Positions 45,660 through 54,783 of a stretch of 64,000 nucleotides of DNA are shown here, piece by piece. The notes below the pieces were generated by a model. That model worked only from the letters and a program-made list of their open reading frames with translations. It was not told the origin of the DNA and did no database searches. The stretch comes from Lacticaseibacillus paracasei subsp. paracasei (lineage in GTDB: Bacteria; Bacillota; Bacilli; Lactobacillales; Lactobacillaceae): the NCBI RefSeq assembly GCF_000829035.1, contig NZ_AP012541.1:1426001-1490000 (forward strand). Reading direction: 5' to 3'. Both the position numbers and the translations under genes were made by a program. Within the stretch, counting starts at the first letter, position 1, and every line of letters begins with the position of its first letter.

Positions 45660-47831
45660 ATGTCATTAAAAACAATTAGTCCGGATCAAGTCACCTATTA
45701 CGCGCTCAACAACGAGATCAACATTCCTGTGAATGACCAGATTCCGTTGAACAAAGACAAGGAAGCGTTGCAGGCATTTTTGACCGAAAATGTAGCGCCA
45801 AATACGATGCAATTTGATTCGCTGGCTGATCGACTGAAGTATTTAGTCGATAACCACTATTATGAAGCCGACTTTTTGAACAAGTATCAGCCAGCTTTTT
45901 TGGAAAAACTGGATCAATTTCTTTCAGCGCAGCATTTTCAGTTCAAATCCTTCATGGCCGCCTACAAATACTATGCACAGTATGCCTTGAAAACCGATGA
46001 CGGTACCCAGTATTTAGAAGATTTTAAAGATCGGGTTTTTGCCAACGCACTTTTCTTTGCAGACGGTAACGAGGACTTGGCAGTTGACCTTGCTGATGAA
46101 ATGATTCATCAACGTTATCAACCGGCCACCCCTTCCTTCTTGAATGCTGGCCGGGCCCGCCGTGGCGAACTGGTTTCATGTTTTTTGTTGCAAATCACTG
46201 ATGACATGAATTCAATTGGCCGGGCGATCAATTCGGCCTTGGAATTATCCCGAATTGGTGGCGGCGTTGGCCTCACCTTGTCCAACCTACGTGAAGCCGG
46301 TGCCCCAATTAAGGGCATTGAAGGTGCCGCTAGCGGCGTCTTGCCAGTCATGAAGCTGTTGGAAGACTCTTTTTCCTATAGCAACCAATTGGGCCAGCGA
46401 CAAGGTGCCGGTGTTGTGTATCTGAACGTTTTCCATCCTGACATCATCAGTTTCTTAGGTGCCAAGAAGGAAAACGCGGACGAAAAGTACCGGGTTAAAA
46501 CACTCAGTCTTGGCGTTGTCGTTCCGGATAAGTATTATGACCTCATTAAGGCTAATGCCGATATGTACCTCTTCTCCCCTTACTCGGTTGAACGGGTTTA
46601 CGGGAAGCCGTTCTCTTATGTTGATATCACCAAGGAATATGACAACATGGTTGCCAATCCGGCCATTAAGAAGTACAAGATTAAGGCCCGTGATCTAGAA
46701 AACGAAATCTCCAAACTTCAGCAGGAATCTGGTTATCCTTATATTATCAACATTGATACGGCAAATCGCGCCAACCCAATCGAAGGCAAAATCATCATGA
46801 GTAATCTGTGCTCGGAAATCATGCAGGTTCAGGTGCCTTCCAAGTTGAACAATAAACAGGAATATGAAGTGCTGGGTACTGATGTATCTTGCAACTTAGG
46901 TAGCACGAATATTCCCAACCTGATGCATAGCCGCGACTTTGGCCGCAGTGTCGAAGCAATGGTTCGTGCTTTGACTTATGTCACGGACCACAGCAACATC
47001 GACGTTGTACCTTCCGTCCAGCACGGTAATCACCAGGCTCACAGCATTGGCCTTGGTGCGATGGGCTTGCACACTTATTTTGCGAAGAATCATATGTTCT
47101 ACGGTTCGCCTGAAAGCTTGGACTTCACCAATATTTACTTCCTTTTGCTGAATTACTACACCCTGAAGGCATCCAATAAAATTGCCCAGGAACGCGGCGA
47201 AAGCTTCCACAACTTCGAAAACAGCAAGTATGCGGACGGTAGCTACTTCGATAAGTACACCGAGCAAGTATGGGCACCGAAGTATGACAAGGTTCGCGCG
47301 CTGTTTGATGGCATTCACATTCCGACGCAGGCTGATTGGGAAGCGCTGAAGACCAGTGTCATGAAAGATGGTCTCTACCATCAGAACCGCATGGCTGTTG
47401 CGCCAAATGGGTCGATCAGTTACATCAACGACACCAGTGCATCATTACAGCCGATCGTTAACCGCATTGAAGATCGGCAAGAAAAGAAGATCGGCACGAT
47501 TTACTACCCTGCTCCAGACCTTTCTAATGACACGATGCCTTACTATCAAAGTGCCTATGATATTGATATGCGTAAAGTGATTGACGTTTACGCTGCTGCC
47601 CAGCAGCATGTCGATCAAGGAATGGCCATGACGTTGTTCATGCGCAGTACCATTCCGGCTGGCCTTTATCCTTGGAAAGATGGCCGAACCGATAAAATGA
47701 CCACCCGTGATTTAAATATTTTGCGTAATTACGCACATCATAAGGGCATCAAGTCGATTTACTACATCCGGACTTACACGGATGATCAAGAAGAAATCGG
47801 CAGCAACGCTTGTGAAAGCTGCTCAATCTGA
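45660..47831 (+). CDS. nrdE: Class Ib ribonucleotide reductase alpha subunit
   Basis: This 723-residue protein has the catalytic-site sequences LVSCFLLQITDDMNSIGRAI, the NLCSEI segment with the second thiol, and the C-terminal ACESCSI cysteine pair reduced by NrdH. It reduces ribonucleoside diphosphates to deoxy forms and works with NrdF. A ribosome site (AGCAGGG) precedes the ATG. Confidence 0.96.
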   Translation: MSLKTISPDQVTYYALNNEINIPVNDQIPLNKDKEALQAFLTENVAPNTMQFDSLADRLKYLVDNHYYEADFLNKYQPAFLEKLDQFLSAQHFQFKSFMAAYKYYAQYALKTDDGTQYLEDFKDRVFANALFFADGNEDLAVDLADEMIHQRYQPATPSFLNAGRARRGELVSCFLLQITDDMNSIGRAINSALELSRIGGGVGLTLSNLREAGAPIKGIEGAASGVLPVMKLLEDSFSYSNQLGQRQGAGVVYLNVFHPDIISFLGAKKENADEKYRVKTLSLGVVVPDKYYDLIKANADMYLFSPYSVERVYGKPFSYVDITKEYDNMVANPAIKKYKIKARDLENEISKLQQESGYPYIINIDTANRANPIEGKIIMSNLCSEIMQVQVPSKLNNKQEYEVLGTDVSCNLGSTNIPNLMHSRDFGRSVEAMVRALTYVTDHSNIDVVPSVQHGNHQAHSIGLGAMGLHTYFAKNHMFYGSPESLDFTNIYFLLLNYYTLKASNKIAQERGESFHNFENSKYADGSYFDKYTEQVWAPKYDKVRALFDGIHIPTQADWEALKTSVMKDGLYHQNRMAVAPNGSISYINDTSASLQPIVNRIEDRQEKKIGTIYYPAPDLSNDTMPYYQSAYDIDMRKVIDVYAAAQQHVDQGMAMTLFMRSTIPAGLYPWKDGRTDKMTTRDLNILRNYAHHKGIKSIYYIRTYTDDQEEIGSNACESCSI

Positions 47832-47840
47832 TAATCTTTT

Positions 47841-47865
47841 AACAGGGGGAGTTTCCCCTGTTTTT
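47841..47865 (+). terminator. Weak terminator between nrdE and nrdF
   Basis: AACAGGGG and CCCCTGTT pair around GGAGTT-like loop sequence and run into TTTTT. This is the second internal hairpin of the operon and may lower nrdF mRNA. Confidence 0.7.
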
Positions 47866-47883
47866 ACATAAGGGAGCGTAAAC

Positions 47884-48864
47884 ATGGCAAAACAGTATAT
47901 TGCGATCAATTGGAACGCGATCGAAGACGAAGTTGATAAAGCAACTTGGGAAAAATTGACGGAACAATTTTGGTTAGACACCCGGATTCCGCTGTCCAAC
48001 GACTTGGACGACTGGCGATCTCTCAATCATGACGAGCAATGGGTTGTCGGCCACGTGTTCGGTGGCTTGACCTTGTTGGATACCCTGCAGAGTCAGGACG
48101 GCATGGCAAGTTTGCGGCAGAATATTCGCACCCAGCAAGAAACGGCTGTGTTGAACAACATTCAGTTTATGGAAAGTGTGCATGCAAAGAGTTACTCTTC
48201 GATTTTTTCAACGCTAAACACACCAGCAGAAATCGATGAGATCTTCGATTGGACCAATCATAACGAGCATCTGCAATACAAAGCCAACAAAATTAATGAT
48301 ATTTATCATAACGGTTCGGCGCTGCAGAAGAAGATTGCCAGTGTTTTCTTGGAAACCTTCTTGTTTTATTCAGGCTTCTTTACCCCGTTGTATTACTTGG
48401 GCAACAATAAGCTAACTAACGTGGCAGAAATCATTAAGCTGATTATTCGTGATGAAAGTGTTCATGGCACTTATATCGGCTATAAATTCCAGCTCGGATT
48501 CAACGAGTTGCCGGAAGCTGAACAACAAACATTGAAGGATTGGATGTACGACTTGTTGTTCGATTTGTATGAAAACGAGGAAAAGTACACTAACGATCTT
48601 TACGCGAAGACCAACTGGACGGATGAAGTTTTGACTTTCTTGCGTTATAACGCCAACAAAGCCTTGATGAATTTAGGTCAGGAAACGGCTTTTCCTGACA
48701 CGGCTGATGACGTCAACCCAATCGTAATGAATGGGATTTCAACGTCTACCGCCAACCATGACTTCTTCTCACAAGTTGGTAATGGTTACCGGCTGGGTCA
48801 AGTTGAAGCGATGCAAGATGATGATTATCAGTTCTCAACTGAAGATGAAGACCACGACAAATAA
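47884..48864 (+). CDS. nrdF: Class Ib ribonucleotide reductase beta subunit
   Basis: This 326-residue protein has the dimetal ligands in LLDTLQSQDG (Asp), ENIQ-like ETAVLNNIQFMESVHAKSYSS (Glu, His and the radical Tyr nearby) and IRDESVHGTYIGYKF. It makes the tyrosyl radical for NrdE. AAGGGAGCG precedes the ATG. A C-terminal acidic tail (DDDYQFSTEDEDHD) fits the interaction with NrdE. Confidence 0.96.
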   Translation: MAKQYIAINWNAIEDEVDKATWEKLTEQFWLDTRIPLSNDLDDWRSLNHDEQWVVGHVFGGLTLLDTLQSQDGMASLRQNIRTQQETAVLNNIQFMESVHAKSYSSIFSTLNTPAEIDEIFDWTNHNEHLQYKANKINDIYHNGSALQKKIASVFLETFLFYSGFFTPLYYLGNNKLTNVAEIIKLIIRDESVHGTYIGYKFQLGFNELPEAEQQTLKDWMYDLLFDLYENEEKYTNDLYAKTNWTDEVLTFLRYNANKALMNLGQETAFPDTADDVNPIVMNGISTSTANHDFFSQVGNGYRLGQVEAMQDDDYQFSTEDEDHDK

Positions 48865-48878
48865 AGCCGTCGCGGCAA

Positions 48879-48918
48879 CAAAAAAAGCCACTGCAATGCT
48901 TTGCGGTGGCTTTTTTGT
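48879..48918. terminator. Bidirectional terminator after nrdF
   Basis: ACAAAAAAAGCCACTGCAA pairs with TTGCGGTGGCTTTTTTGT around a short loop. It serves nrdF and the convergent LysR gene. Confidence 0.92.
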
Positions 48919-48940
48919 TTTGGTCTGATTAGGACGATGA

Positions 48941-49822
48941 TCATTCACTGTCTTTAATGGTTTGCTTCATCATACTAAGAAAACGTTGCGCGATTCTGGA
49001 CAACTCGCGATCACGTTTCCAGACAAGCGCTACTGGGTCCGCTAATGCTGGTGCTAATGGTCGGAAGGTCAATGATGTGTTAGGACTTTGGGTGGCCAAA
49101 TATTCAAGACACAAGGCTCGTCCTAAGCCGACAGCAGTCATCCCAAGCGCATCGACGGTCAGGTCATAAGTCCCAACAATGTAAGCCGGATCCATGCCTT
49201 GGCCTAACCAGTGTTCAAAGGTGTTGCGTGCGTGCGTGGCCCGCGGCAGGATTAATTCACTGTCGCCAATGTCCGTTGGTGTCATCAATAAATTATCAGT
49301 TAACGGATCATCACTGGTCATCAAAATACCCCAAGCATCACGAACTGGCAGTAGCAAACTTTCATACTGCGTCTGCTGCTTGCCAGGTCGCAGTATGAAA
49401 TCATACATGCCGGCCTCAAGATTGGCCACCAGCCCTTCATCGGAGCCATAGGTAACATGAACATGCAAACTGGGGTATTGATGGCGCAATTCTTGGGCAA
49501 CATGAAGAACCAACCGTTTGCCGCTGGTTTCGCCTGCACCAATGTAAAGGTCACCACCAAGGGCATGTTTACTTTGCAAATTATTCTTTGTGCGCTCGGC
49601 AATTGCGGTGAGTTCACGTGCCCGGTTTAACAAATAGGTACCATCTTCAGTTAGCGTCACACGTCGATTACCACGAACTAGCAATTTAACGCCGAGCTCT
49701 TTTTCCAAGTCTTTTAATTGGCGCGATAGTCCGGGTTGTGAAATGCCCAGCGTTCGTGCCGCCGCGGTAATACTGCCGTGGTCAGCAATTTCAATGAAGT
49801 TGCGCAACGTCTGCAGTTCCAT
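48941..49822 (-). CDS. LysR-family transcriptional regulator
   Basis: This 293-residue protein has an N-terminal winged HTH (FIEIADHGSITAAARTLGISQPGLSRQLKDLE) and a LysR substrate-binding domain. GGGGAG lies eight bases before the ATG. Upstream, a TATAAT box and an ACAATTGT palindrome lie near 49875-49900 and may form its own promoter and operator. Neither neighbour gives a clear target, and no ligand can be inferred. Confidence 0.88.
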   Translation of the reverse strand: MELQTLRNFIEIADHGSITAAARTLGISQPGLSRQLKDLEKELGVKLLVRGNRRVTLTEDGTYLLNRARELTAIAERTKNNLQSKHALGGDLYIGAGETSGKRLVLHVAQELRHQYPSLHVHVTYGSDEGLVANLEAGMYDFILRPGKQQTQYESLLLPVRDAWGILMTSDDPLTDNLLMTPTDIGDSELILPRATHARNTFEHWLGQGMDPAYIVGTYDLTVDALGMTAVGLGRALCLEYLATQSPNTSLTFRPLAPALADPVALVWKRDRELSRIAQRFLSMMKQTIKDSE

Positions 49823-50010
49823 AAACTCCCCTACTTCCTATCAGCCTTGTTTATCGCAAACGACTTCCTATAACAATTATACCCTATCCGACAACAATTG
49901 TATTCCCTTTCACACAGCAGGACGCAACTATTTTGTAAGTCACGCTCGCCACGGGTAATTTATTTAAATCTAGTCACTCGCATCTCTTGCAAAAGATCCC
50001 AGCCTGATTC

Positions 50011-50043
50011 AAAAAAAGCACCGGCTGCAAATGAGCCGATGCT
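50011..50043 (-). terminator. Terminator after pepO
   Basis: On the minus strand AGCATCGGCT and AGCCGGTGCT pair, followed by seven T, beginning six bases after the stop. Confidence 0.88.
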
Positions 50044-50049
50044 AAAGGA

Positions 50050-51954
50050 TTACCAAATTTGAACACGTTTTTCCGGTGGCAAATACATCCCATCACCTGG
50101 TTGGACATCAAAAGTTGTGTACCAATCATCAAGATTGCGTGGCTGAATGTTCGCCCGCAATTCGTGTGGTGCATGCACATCAACCGCTAGTAGCATTTTT
50201 TGCCGTTCGAGGCGAGACTTTGAACGCCAAATTCTTGCCCAGTTGATGAAGAAGGCATGCAGATCAACGTCCGGTTCTCTCTTGGCTGTATCTAAAGCCG
50301 CAGCCAAGCCGCCAGCATCAGCGATGTTCTCAGAAACAACGAGTTTGCCATTAACTTTACCGGCTTCAGTTTCAAGACCGTCAAATTCTTGGATCATGGC
50401 TTCGGTGAGCTTGTTAAAGTGGGCATAATCAGCCTTTTGCCACCAGTTCACCATATTGCCAAGTTCGTCAAATTGAGCACCGTTATTGTCAAAACCATGG
50501 GAAATTTCATGGGCAATGACCGCGCCGATACCGCCCAGATTTTCGGAAGCACTTTGTTTCAGGGAATAGAACGGCGCCTGCAAAATGGCGGCTGGGAAAG
50601 TGATGTCGTTCTTGGAAGGATCATAACTGGCATTGACCAAGTGACCTGGCATATTCCAGACGGTGCGATCAACAGGCTTGGTGAGCTTGTCGAAGTTGTA
50701 CTGAAGCTCAACAAGTTGCATCGCGTTGATATTATCGATCAGTGACTTATCCGGATTAACGTGCAGCAAATCGTAGACGTCCTCAGGTTTATCGGGATAA
50801 CCCATTTTGAGCACCATCTTGTCGAGCTTAAGAATCGCCTTGTCCTTGGTCGGTTGTGATAGCCAATCAGAGTTGCTGAGTCGCCGTTTGTAAGTGGCAA
50901 TCATTTTTTGGACAAGTTGTGTTACATCAGCCTTCGCCTTTTCGCCAAAATAAGTGCGGCCGTAGTAAATGCCAATTGGTTCGCTAAAGAAAGCGTTGGC
51001 TAATCGGTAGGCGTGTTTGATTTGATCCGGTGCTTTGGGCGCACCGGATAGCGCACGACTAAAAGTACCGCCTAATTGGCGCAATGGTTCGCTTAAAAGA
51101 CTAACAAGACTGTTTAGCCGGGTGACATACAACCAGTCGCGATAATTGCTGAAGTTAGCTTCGTTGAACAACTGCGTAAACTCATCCAAGAACCGCGGAT
51201 CATTCACAACGACCGTTTCTGGCACCTGTTTAAAGATCTTTTGTAAGAAGTCAGCAAACTTGAATGGCTTGAGTTTTTCAACAACCTCCGCTGTCGGCAT
51301 CGGGTTATAGGCCTTAGGGTAATCTGCCCACTCTTCAGAACTCTTAATATGTTTCGCAATTTCTGCATCAAAGGCCAAGGCGCCAGCTAAAGTTGCCTTT
51401 TGCGCAGCAGCGTCAAGATCTGTGTAAGCTAAAAGCTTAGCCATCATATCTTTGAAAATGGTCATCAATTGTTCGCCGTTTTGATTGCCCTTGGCGTAGT
51501 ATGTGGTATCCGGCAAAATGGTTCGTGGACCCATCAAATTAATCACATTTTTGCTGGTGTCTTTCATGTCAGCATCTACGTAGAAATTAAATGGCGGGTC
51601 AATCAGATGCTCCTGAAGCAGTTCGGCTGCCCGTTGATTGTAATCCGCAAGGTCTTTAATGCCAGCAACCAAATGTAGTTGCGGCAAGGCTGGTGCAAAG
51701 CCCGCTGCGTCTCGGGTCTTGAAATCCTTGGCTTGTTTGTACAGCGTCACCGCAGATGCAAAATACTTGTCTGGCGTCGTTTTTTTGCCGTCAGCAATCG
51801 CTGAAAAATCAGCCATCATTTTTTCTTCGACTTCATCGGCAAGGTCCTGAAAACCGCCAGTACTGCTTTTGTCATCAGGAATGACTGCCTGATCCGTCCA
51901 AGCCCCGTTAACTGCCCGGTACAGATCATCTTGGTAGCGCACTTCACTAGTCAT
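50050..51954 (-). CDS. pepO: Neutral endopeptidase, M13 family
   Basis: This 634-residue zinc peptidase has the zinc motif VIAHEISHGFDNNG near residue 480 and SENIADAGGLAAAL with the third zinc ligand. NASYDPSKNDITFPAAILQ matches the family's substrate-binding loop. It has no signal peptide, so it is cytosolic, as usual for lactic acid bacterial PepO, which degrades casein-derived oligopeptides. GAAAGGGG precedes the ATG. Confidence 0.94.
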   Translation of the reverse strand: MTSEVRYQDDLYRAVNGAWTDQAVIPDDKSSTGGFQDLADEVEEKMMADFSAIADGKKTTPDKYFASAVTLYKQAKDFKTRDAAGFAPALPQLHLVAGIKDLADYNQRAAELLQEHLIDPPFNFYVDADMKDTSKNVINLMGPRTILPDTTYYAKGNQNGEQLMTIFKDMMAKLLAYTDLDAAAQKATLAGALAFDAEIAKHIKSSEEWADYPKAYNPMPTAEVVEKLKPFKFADFLQKIFKQVPETVVVNDPRFLDEFTQLFNEANFSNYRDWLYVTRLNSLVSLLSEPLRQLGGTFSRALSGAPKAPDQIKHAYRLANAFFSEPIGIYYGRTYFGEKAKADVTQLVQKMIATYKRRLSNSDWLSQPTKDKAILKLDKMVLKMGYPDKPEDVYDLLHVNPDKSLIDNINAMQLVELQYNFDKLTKPVDRTVWNMPGHLVNASYDPSKNDITFPAAILQAPFYSLKQSASENLGGIGAVIAHEISHGFDNNGAQFDELGNMVNWWQKADYAHFNKLTEAMIQEFDGLETEAGKVNGKLVVSENIADAGGLAAALDTAKREPDVDLHAFFINWARIWRSKSRLERQKMLLAVDVHAPHELRANIQPRNLDDWYTTFDVQPGDGMYLPPEKRVQIW

Positions 51955-52092
51955 TAAAAAGCCCCTTTCAATATGAACAGATATGTCATAATCTTAACGC
52001 ACTTCTCATTTGCGTGCACGGTTGAATCGCTTTTCAGCCATATTCCTTTTAGTTGAGAACAATGAAGAACTGATTAAGTCAATTGTTCACAA

Positions 52093-52107
52093 TCGAAATC
52101 GCTTTCT
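52093..52107. promoter_or_regulatory. cre-like site upstream of lplA
   Basis: TCGAAATCGCTTTCT matches WTGNAANCGNWNNCW at 10 of 11 fixed positions. It lies about 100 bases before lplA, near a weak -35 and TAAAAT (-10) box. It could mediate CcpA control. Confidence 0.45.
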
Positions 52108-52193
52108 TTTTAATGATTAACCCGCTAAAATGGAGCATGAAGTCAAATCGATGGCTAGTCGTCAATGGCAGTCATCATTCAGGAGGATTGAAA

Positions 52194-53207
52194 ATGTATT
52201 ATGTCATTATGAAGTCTCATGATATTCGTGAGAATCTGGCAACAGAACAATATCTCATGAACTCGAAACAATTTGATGAACCGTTACTGCTGTTCTACTA
52301 TGAAAAGCCGAGTGTGATTGTGGGCCGAAACCAGAATACGCTTGAAGAGTTGAATCAAAAATACGTGGAGGATCATAACATTGTTGTGACGCGGCGGTTA
52401 TCCGGTGGCGGCGCAGTTTATCATGATCTCAATAACTTGTGCTTCTCGTTTGTGGTTGACAGTGACTCTGAAGAATTTGGTGACTTCAAGTCCTTCACAC
52501 AGCCGATTGTTGATGCAATTCATACTTTAGGGGCGACTAGCGCTGAAGTTTCTGGCCGTAATGACATGCTGGTCGACGGTAAAAAGTTCTCTGGCAGTGC
52601 TATGTATACACGTAACGGCAAGACGTTCTCCCATGGTACTTTGATGCTGGATGTTGACATGAGTGTGATTCCTAACGTCTTGAACGTCCCAGAAGACAAG
52701 ATCAAGAGTAAGGGCATTAAATCTGTTAAGAGCCGTGTGACGAACTTGCGGCCTTATCTAGATAAAAAGTATCAAAACCTCACTGTTCCTGAATTCCGCG
52801 ATATTCTTTTGACTCGGTTGTTCGGCGTTGATGACATCGCTGAAATCAAAGACAAAGAGTATCACGTCACCCCAGAAGACGAAGTCGAAATTAAAAAGAT
52901 TTACGATGATGTTTACAACAACTGGGATTGGGTATATGGCCATAGCCCGGAATTCACCACCAAGAAGCGGAAGCATTTTGACTATGGGACGATTGATGCT
53001 CGTTTCGATGTCAAGGAAGGCAAAATTGCTAACGTCAAATTCTATGGTGATTTCTTTGGTCCTAAGGATATTGCGGATGTTGCCGGTGCGTTAAAAGGCA
53101 AGCCTTACACGTCAGCAGCCATTAAAGACACTTTAGATGCCATCAACACGAATGAGTACTTCACCAATATTCCTAAGGACGATGTGGTTAACCTGCTCGT
53201 ACCATAA
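52194..53207 (+). CDS. lplA: Lipoate-protein ligase A
   Basis: This 337-residue enzyme has the signature RRLSGGGAVYHDLNNLCFSFV near residue 70 and the lysine-rich active-site segment DMLVDGKKFSGSAMYTRNGK. It activates lipoate with ATP and attaches it to E2 and GcvH domains. Its substrate here could be BkdC at 16658. The ATG at 52194 follows AGGAGG; a long open frame upstream has no ribosome site. Confidence 0.95.
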   Translation: MYYVIMKSHDIRENLATEQYLMNSKQFDEPLLLFYYEKPSVIVGRNQNTLEELNQKYVEDHNIVVTRRLSGGGAVYHDLNNLCFSFVVDSDSEEFGDFKSFTQPIVDAIHTLGATSAEVSGRNDMLVDGKKFSGSAMYTRNGKTFSHGTLMLDVDMSVIPNVLNVPEDKIKSKGIKSVKSRVTNLRPYLDKKYQNLTVPEFRDILLTRLFGVDDIAEIKDKEYHVTPEDEVEIKKIYDDVYNNWDWVYGHSPEFTTKKRKHFDYGTIDARFDVKEGKIANVKFYGDFFGPKDIADVAGALKGKPYTSAAIKDTLDAINTNEYFTNIPKDDVVNLLVP

Positions 53208-53228
53208 TCGCATCAGTTTTTAGAACTT

Positions 53229-53263
53229 AAGGCAGCACGGCCAAATGCTGTGCCGCCTTTTTT
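53229..53263 (+). terminator. Terminator after lplA
   Basis: AAGGC-AGCAC pairs with GTGCC-GCCTT around the A-rich loop and runs into six T. Confidence 0.75.
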
Positions 53264-53268
53264 CATGC

Positions 53269-53298
53269 AAAAAGGACAACCTTTAACAGGCTGTCCTT
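53269..53298 (-). terminator. Terminator after the small gene at 53321
   Basis: On the minus strand AAGGACA and TGTCCTT pair around a 13-base loop, followed by TTTTTGC. Confidence 0.75.
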
Positions 53299-53320
53299 CG
53301 ATCGATCAGCGATTGATCGC

Positions 53321-53548
53321 TCAATTATATTTAATTTGACTAATGGCGTACGCCTGAATCCTTTTCGCTCCCCGACCTGTTGCCACGGTGATCACGCCGC
53401 GTTCATTATAAGGTTTGACAGTCGCGGCCTCAATATCGACCACGCGTCCCTTGAGCCGATGGCGATCAATCGTATTGATCGCGACCTCATGCTGCGTGTG
53501 CAATGCATCTTGAAGCAAGTTGGTAATTTCTTCCGGGCGTTGTGCCAT
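53321..53548 (-). CDS. Small conserved-looking protein of unknown function
   Basis: This 75-residue basic protein starts MAQRPEEITNLLQDAL and includes RHRLKGRVVDIEAATVKPYNERG, a beta-rich stretch. It ends RIQAYAISQIKYN. There is no signal peptide or membrane segment. GGAGG precedes the ATG at 53548. I do not recognise the family; an SH3- or OB-like small beta fold is possible but not shown. Confidence 0.6.
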   Translation of the reverse strand: MAQRPEEITNLLQDALHTQHEVAINTIDRHRLKGRVVDIEAATVKPYNERGVITVATGRGAKRIQAYAISQIKYN

Positions 53549-53703
53549 AAGCAATTCCTCCTTCATCTAAGAGCAGACGAGCGAAAAACCTGTCCGCAGA
53601 TGTCTCAATGCGCATCGCTGCTAGCCGCGGTGAACATCAGTCAGCGACGATGCAGTGACTGAAATCGGTTACAGCTTCAGTATAACGGTTGTGTCGAAAA
53701 ATT

Positions 53704-54642
53704 TCAGTATCCGCGCGTGAGATCAACTTGATGGCTTGCCAATTGGCCGCTTGATATCAAGGTTTTGAGGTTATCATTAAATATTTTAAAAACTTTGTCG
53801 CGTAATTGCGGCACCGTGCCCGAAATATGCGGCGTGAGCAAAACGTTCGTCATGCCCCATAATGGTGAGTCTTGCGGCAGTGGTTCCGGATCCACCACAT
53901 CCAAGGCAGCAGCACTGATTTGATTGTTTTTCAATGCCTGCGTCAAAGCAGCCATATCAACTGACGGACCACGGCCAATGTTAATGAAAAGCGGTTGTTT
54001 GCTAGCGGCTGCAAAGAATGCTTCATCATAAAAGTGTTTTGTATCTGGCGTTAATGGTAACGCGTTGATGACGACATCTGCTCGCCCTGCTGCCTCATGG
54101 GTCGCCACATCCGTCATCACTTGGTCAAATCCTGCAGCTGGACGGCCATGTGCACTCACGCCAATCGTATGCAAGCCCAATGCCTGGAGTTTGGTCGCAA
54201 TCGTTGATCCAATATGACCGGTGCCAAAAATGACTGCTGTTTTGCCCTTAAGCAATGTCATTGGCGGTCGCTCTTGACGTAATGTCCACATGTCGCGATC
54301 TGCTCGAATGGCTGGCAAAATACAGCGACTGATCGTAAACAAGACGCCAAGCACATACTCCGCAATGGGTTCGGCGTGAATGCCGCTTGTATTAGCCAGC
54401 AAGACATGGTGTTTAGCCAACTCAGCCAATGGTAAATAATCAACGCCAGCGGACATCGCCTGCACAAACTGAAGTCGGTCAAAGTTCACGCGCGTAGCCG
54501 CAGCATTCCAACCATAAACCACGTCAATTTGTTGAGCCGTGGCATCATCAAGCTTGTCAGCATCGATGACGCTGTGTCCCGCTGCTTCAAGTGTTTGGCG
54601 CTGCTCCGGCTTCAGACTAAAGCTGTTTAGAATCTTCATCAT
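53704..54642 (-). CDS. D-2-hydroxyacid dehydrogenase family protein
   Basis: This 312-residue NAD-linked enzyme has the Rossmann motif VIFGTGHIGSTIATKL, and catalytic Arg in NIGRGPSVD, Glu in DPEPLP and His in TPHISG. The usual family role is reduction of 2-keto acids to D-hydroxy acids; the substrate cannot be read. AAAGGAG precedes the ATG. A palindromic element lies between it and the upstream methyltransferase gene. Confidence 0.9.
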   Translation of the reverse strand: MMKILNSFSLKPEQRQTLEAAGHSVIDADKLDDATAQQIDVVYGWNAAATRVNFDRLQFVQAMSAGVDYLPLAELAKHHVLLANTSGIHAEPIAEYVLGVLFTISRCILPAIRADRDMWTLRQERPPMTLLKGKTAVIFGTGHIGSTIATKLQALGLHTIGVSAHGRPAAGFDQVMTDVATHEAAGRADVVINALPLTPDTKHFYDEAFFAAASKQPLFINIGRGPSVDMAALTQALKNNQISAAALDVVDPEPLPQDSPLWGMTNVLLTPHISGTVPQLRDKVFKIFNDNLKTLISSGQLASHQVDLTRGY

Positions 54643-54660
54643 GTCGCACTCCTTTTCAAA

Positions 54661-54783
54661 AAACGCGTACGTAGGCGCAAAAACCTGCGTGTAAGGACCT
54701 TGGCTCCAATGGCCAAAGTTCGGCCATCACAGCCAAGGCCGCTCACTTACACTCCGGTTTCTAACCGCCCCTGGTCACGCTCT
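54661..54783. repeat. Palindromic intergenic element overlapping the methyltransferase stop
   Basis: Full-length copy: AAACGCG, AAAACCTGCGTGTAAGGA, CTTGGCTCC, ATGGCCAAAGTTCGGCCAT, AGCCAAGG, TTACACTCCGGTTTCTAA, CACGCTCT. The right end reads AGAGCGTGA on the minus strand and gives the Arg-Ala-stop of the gene at 54775-55917. Confidence 0.88.
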
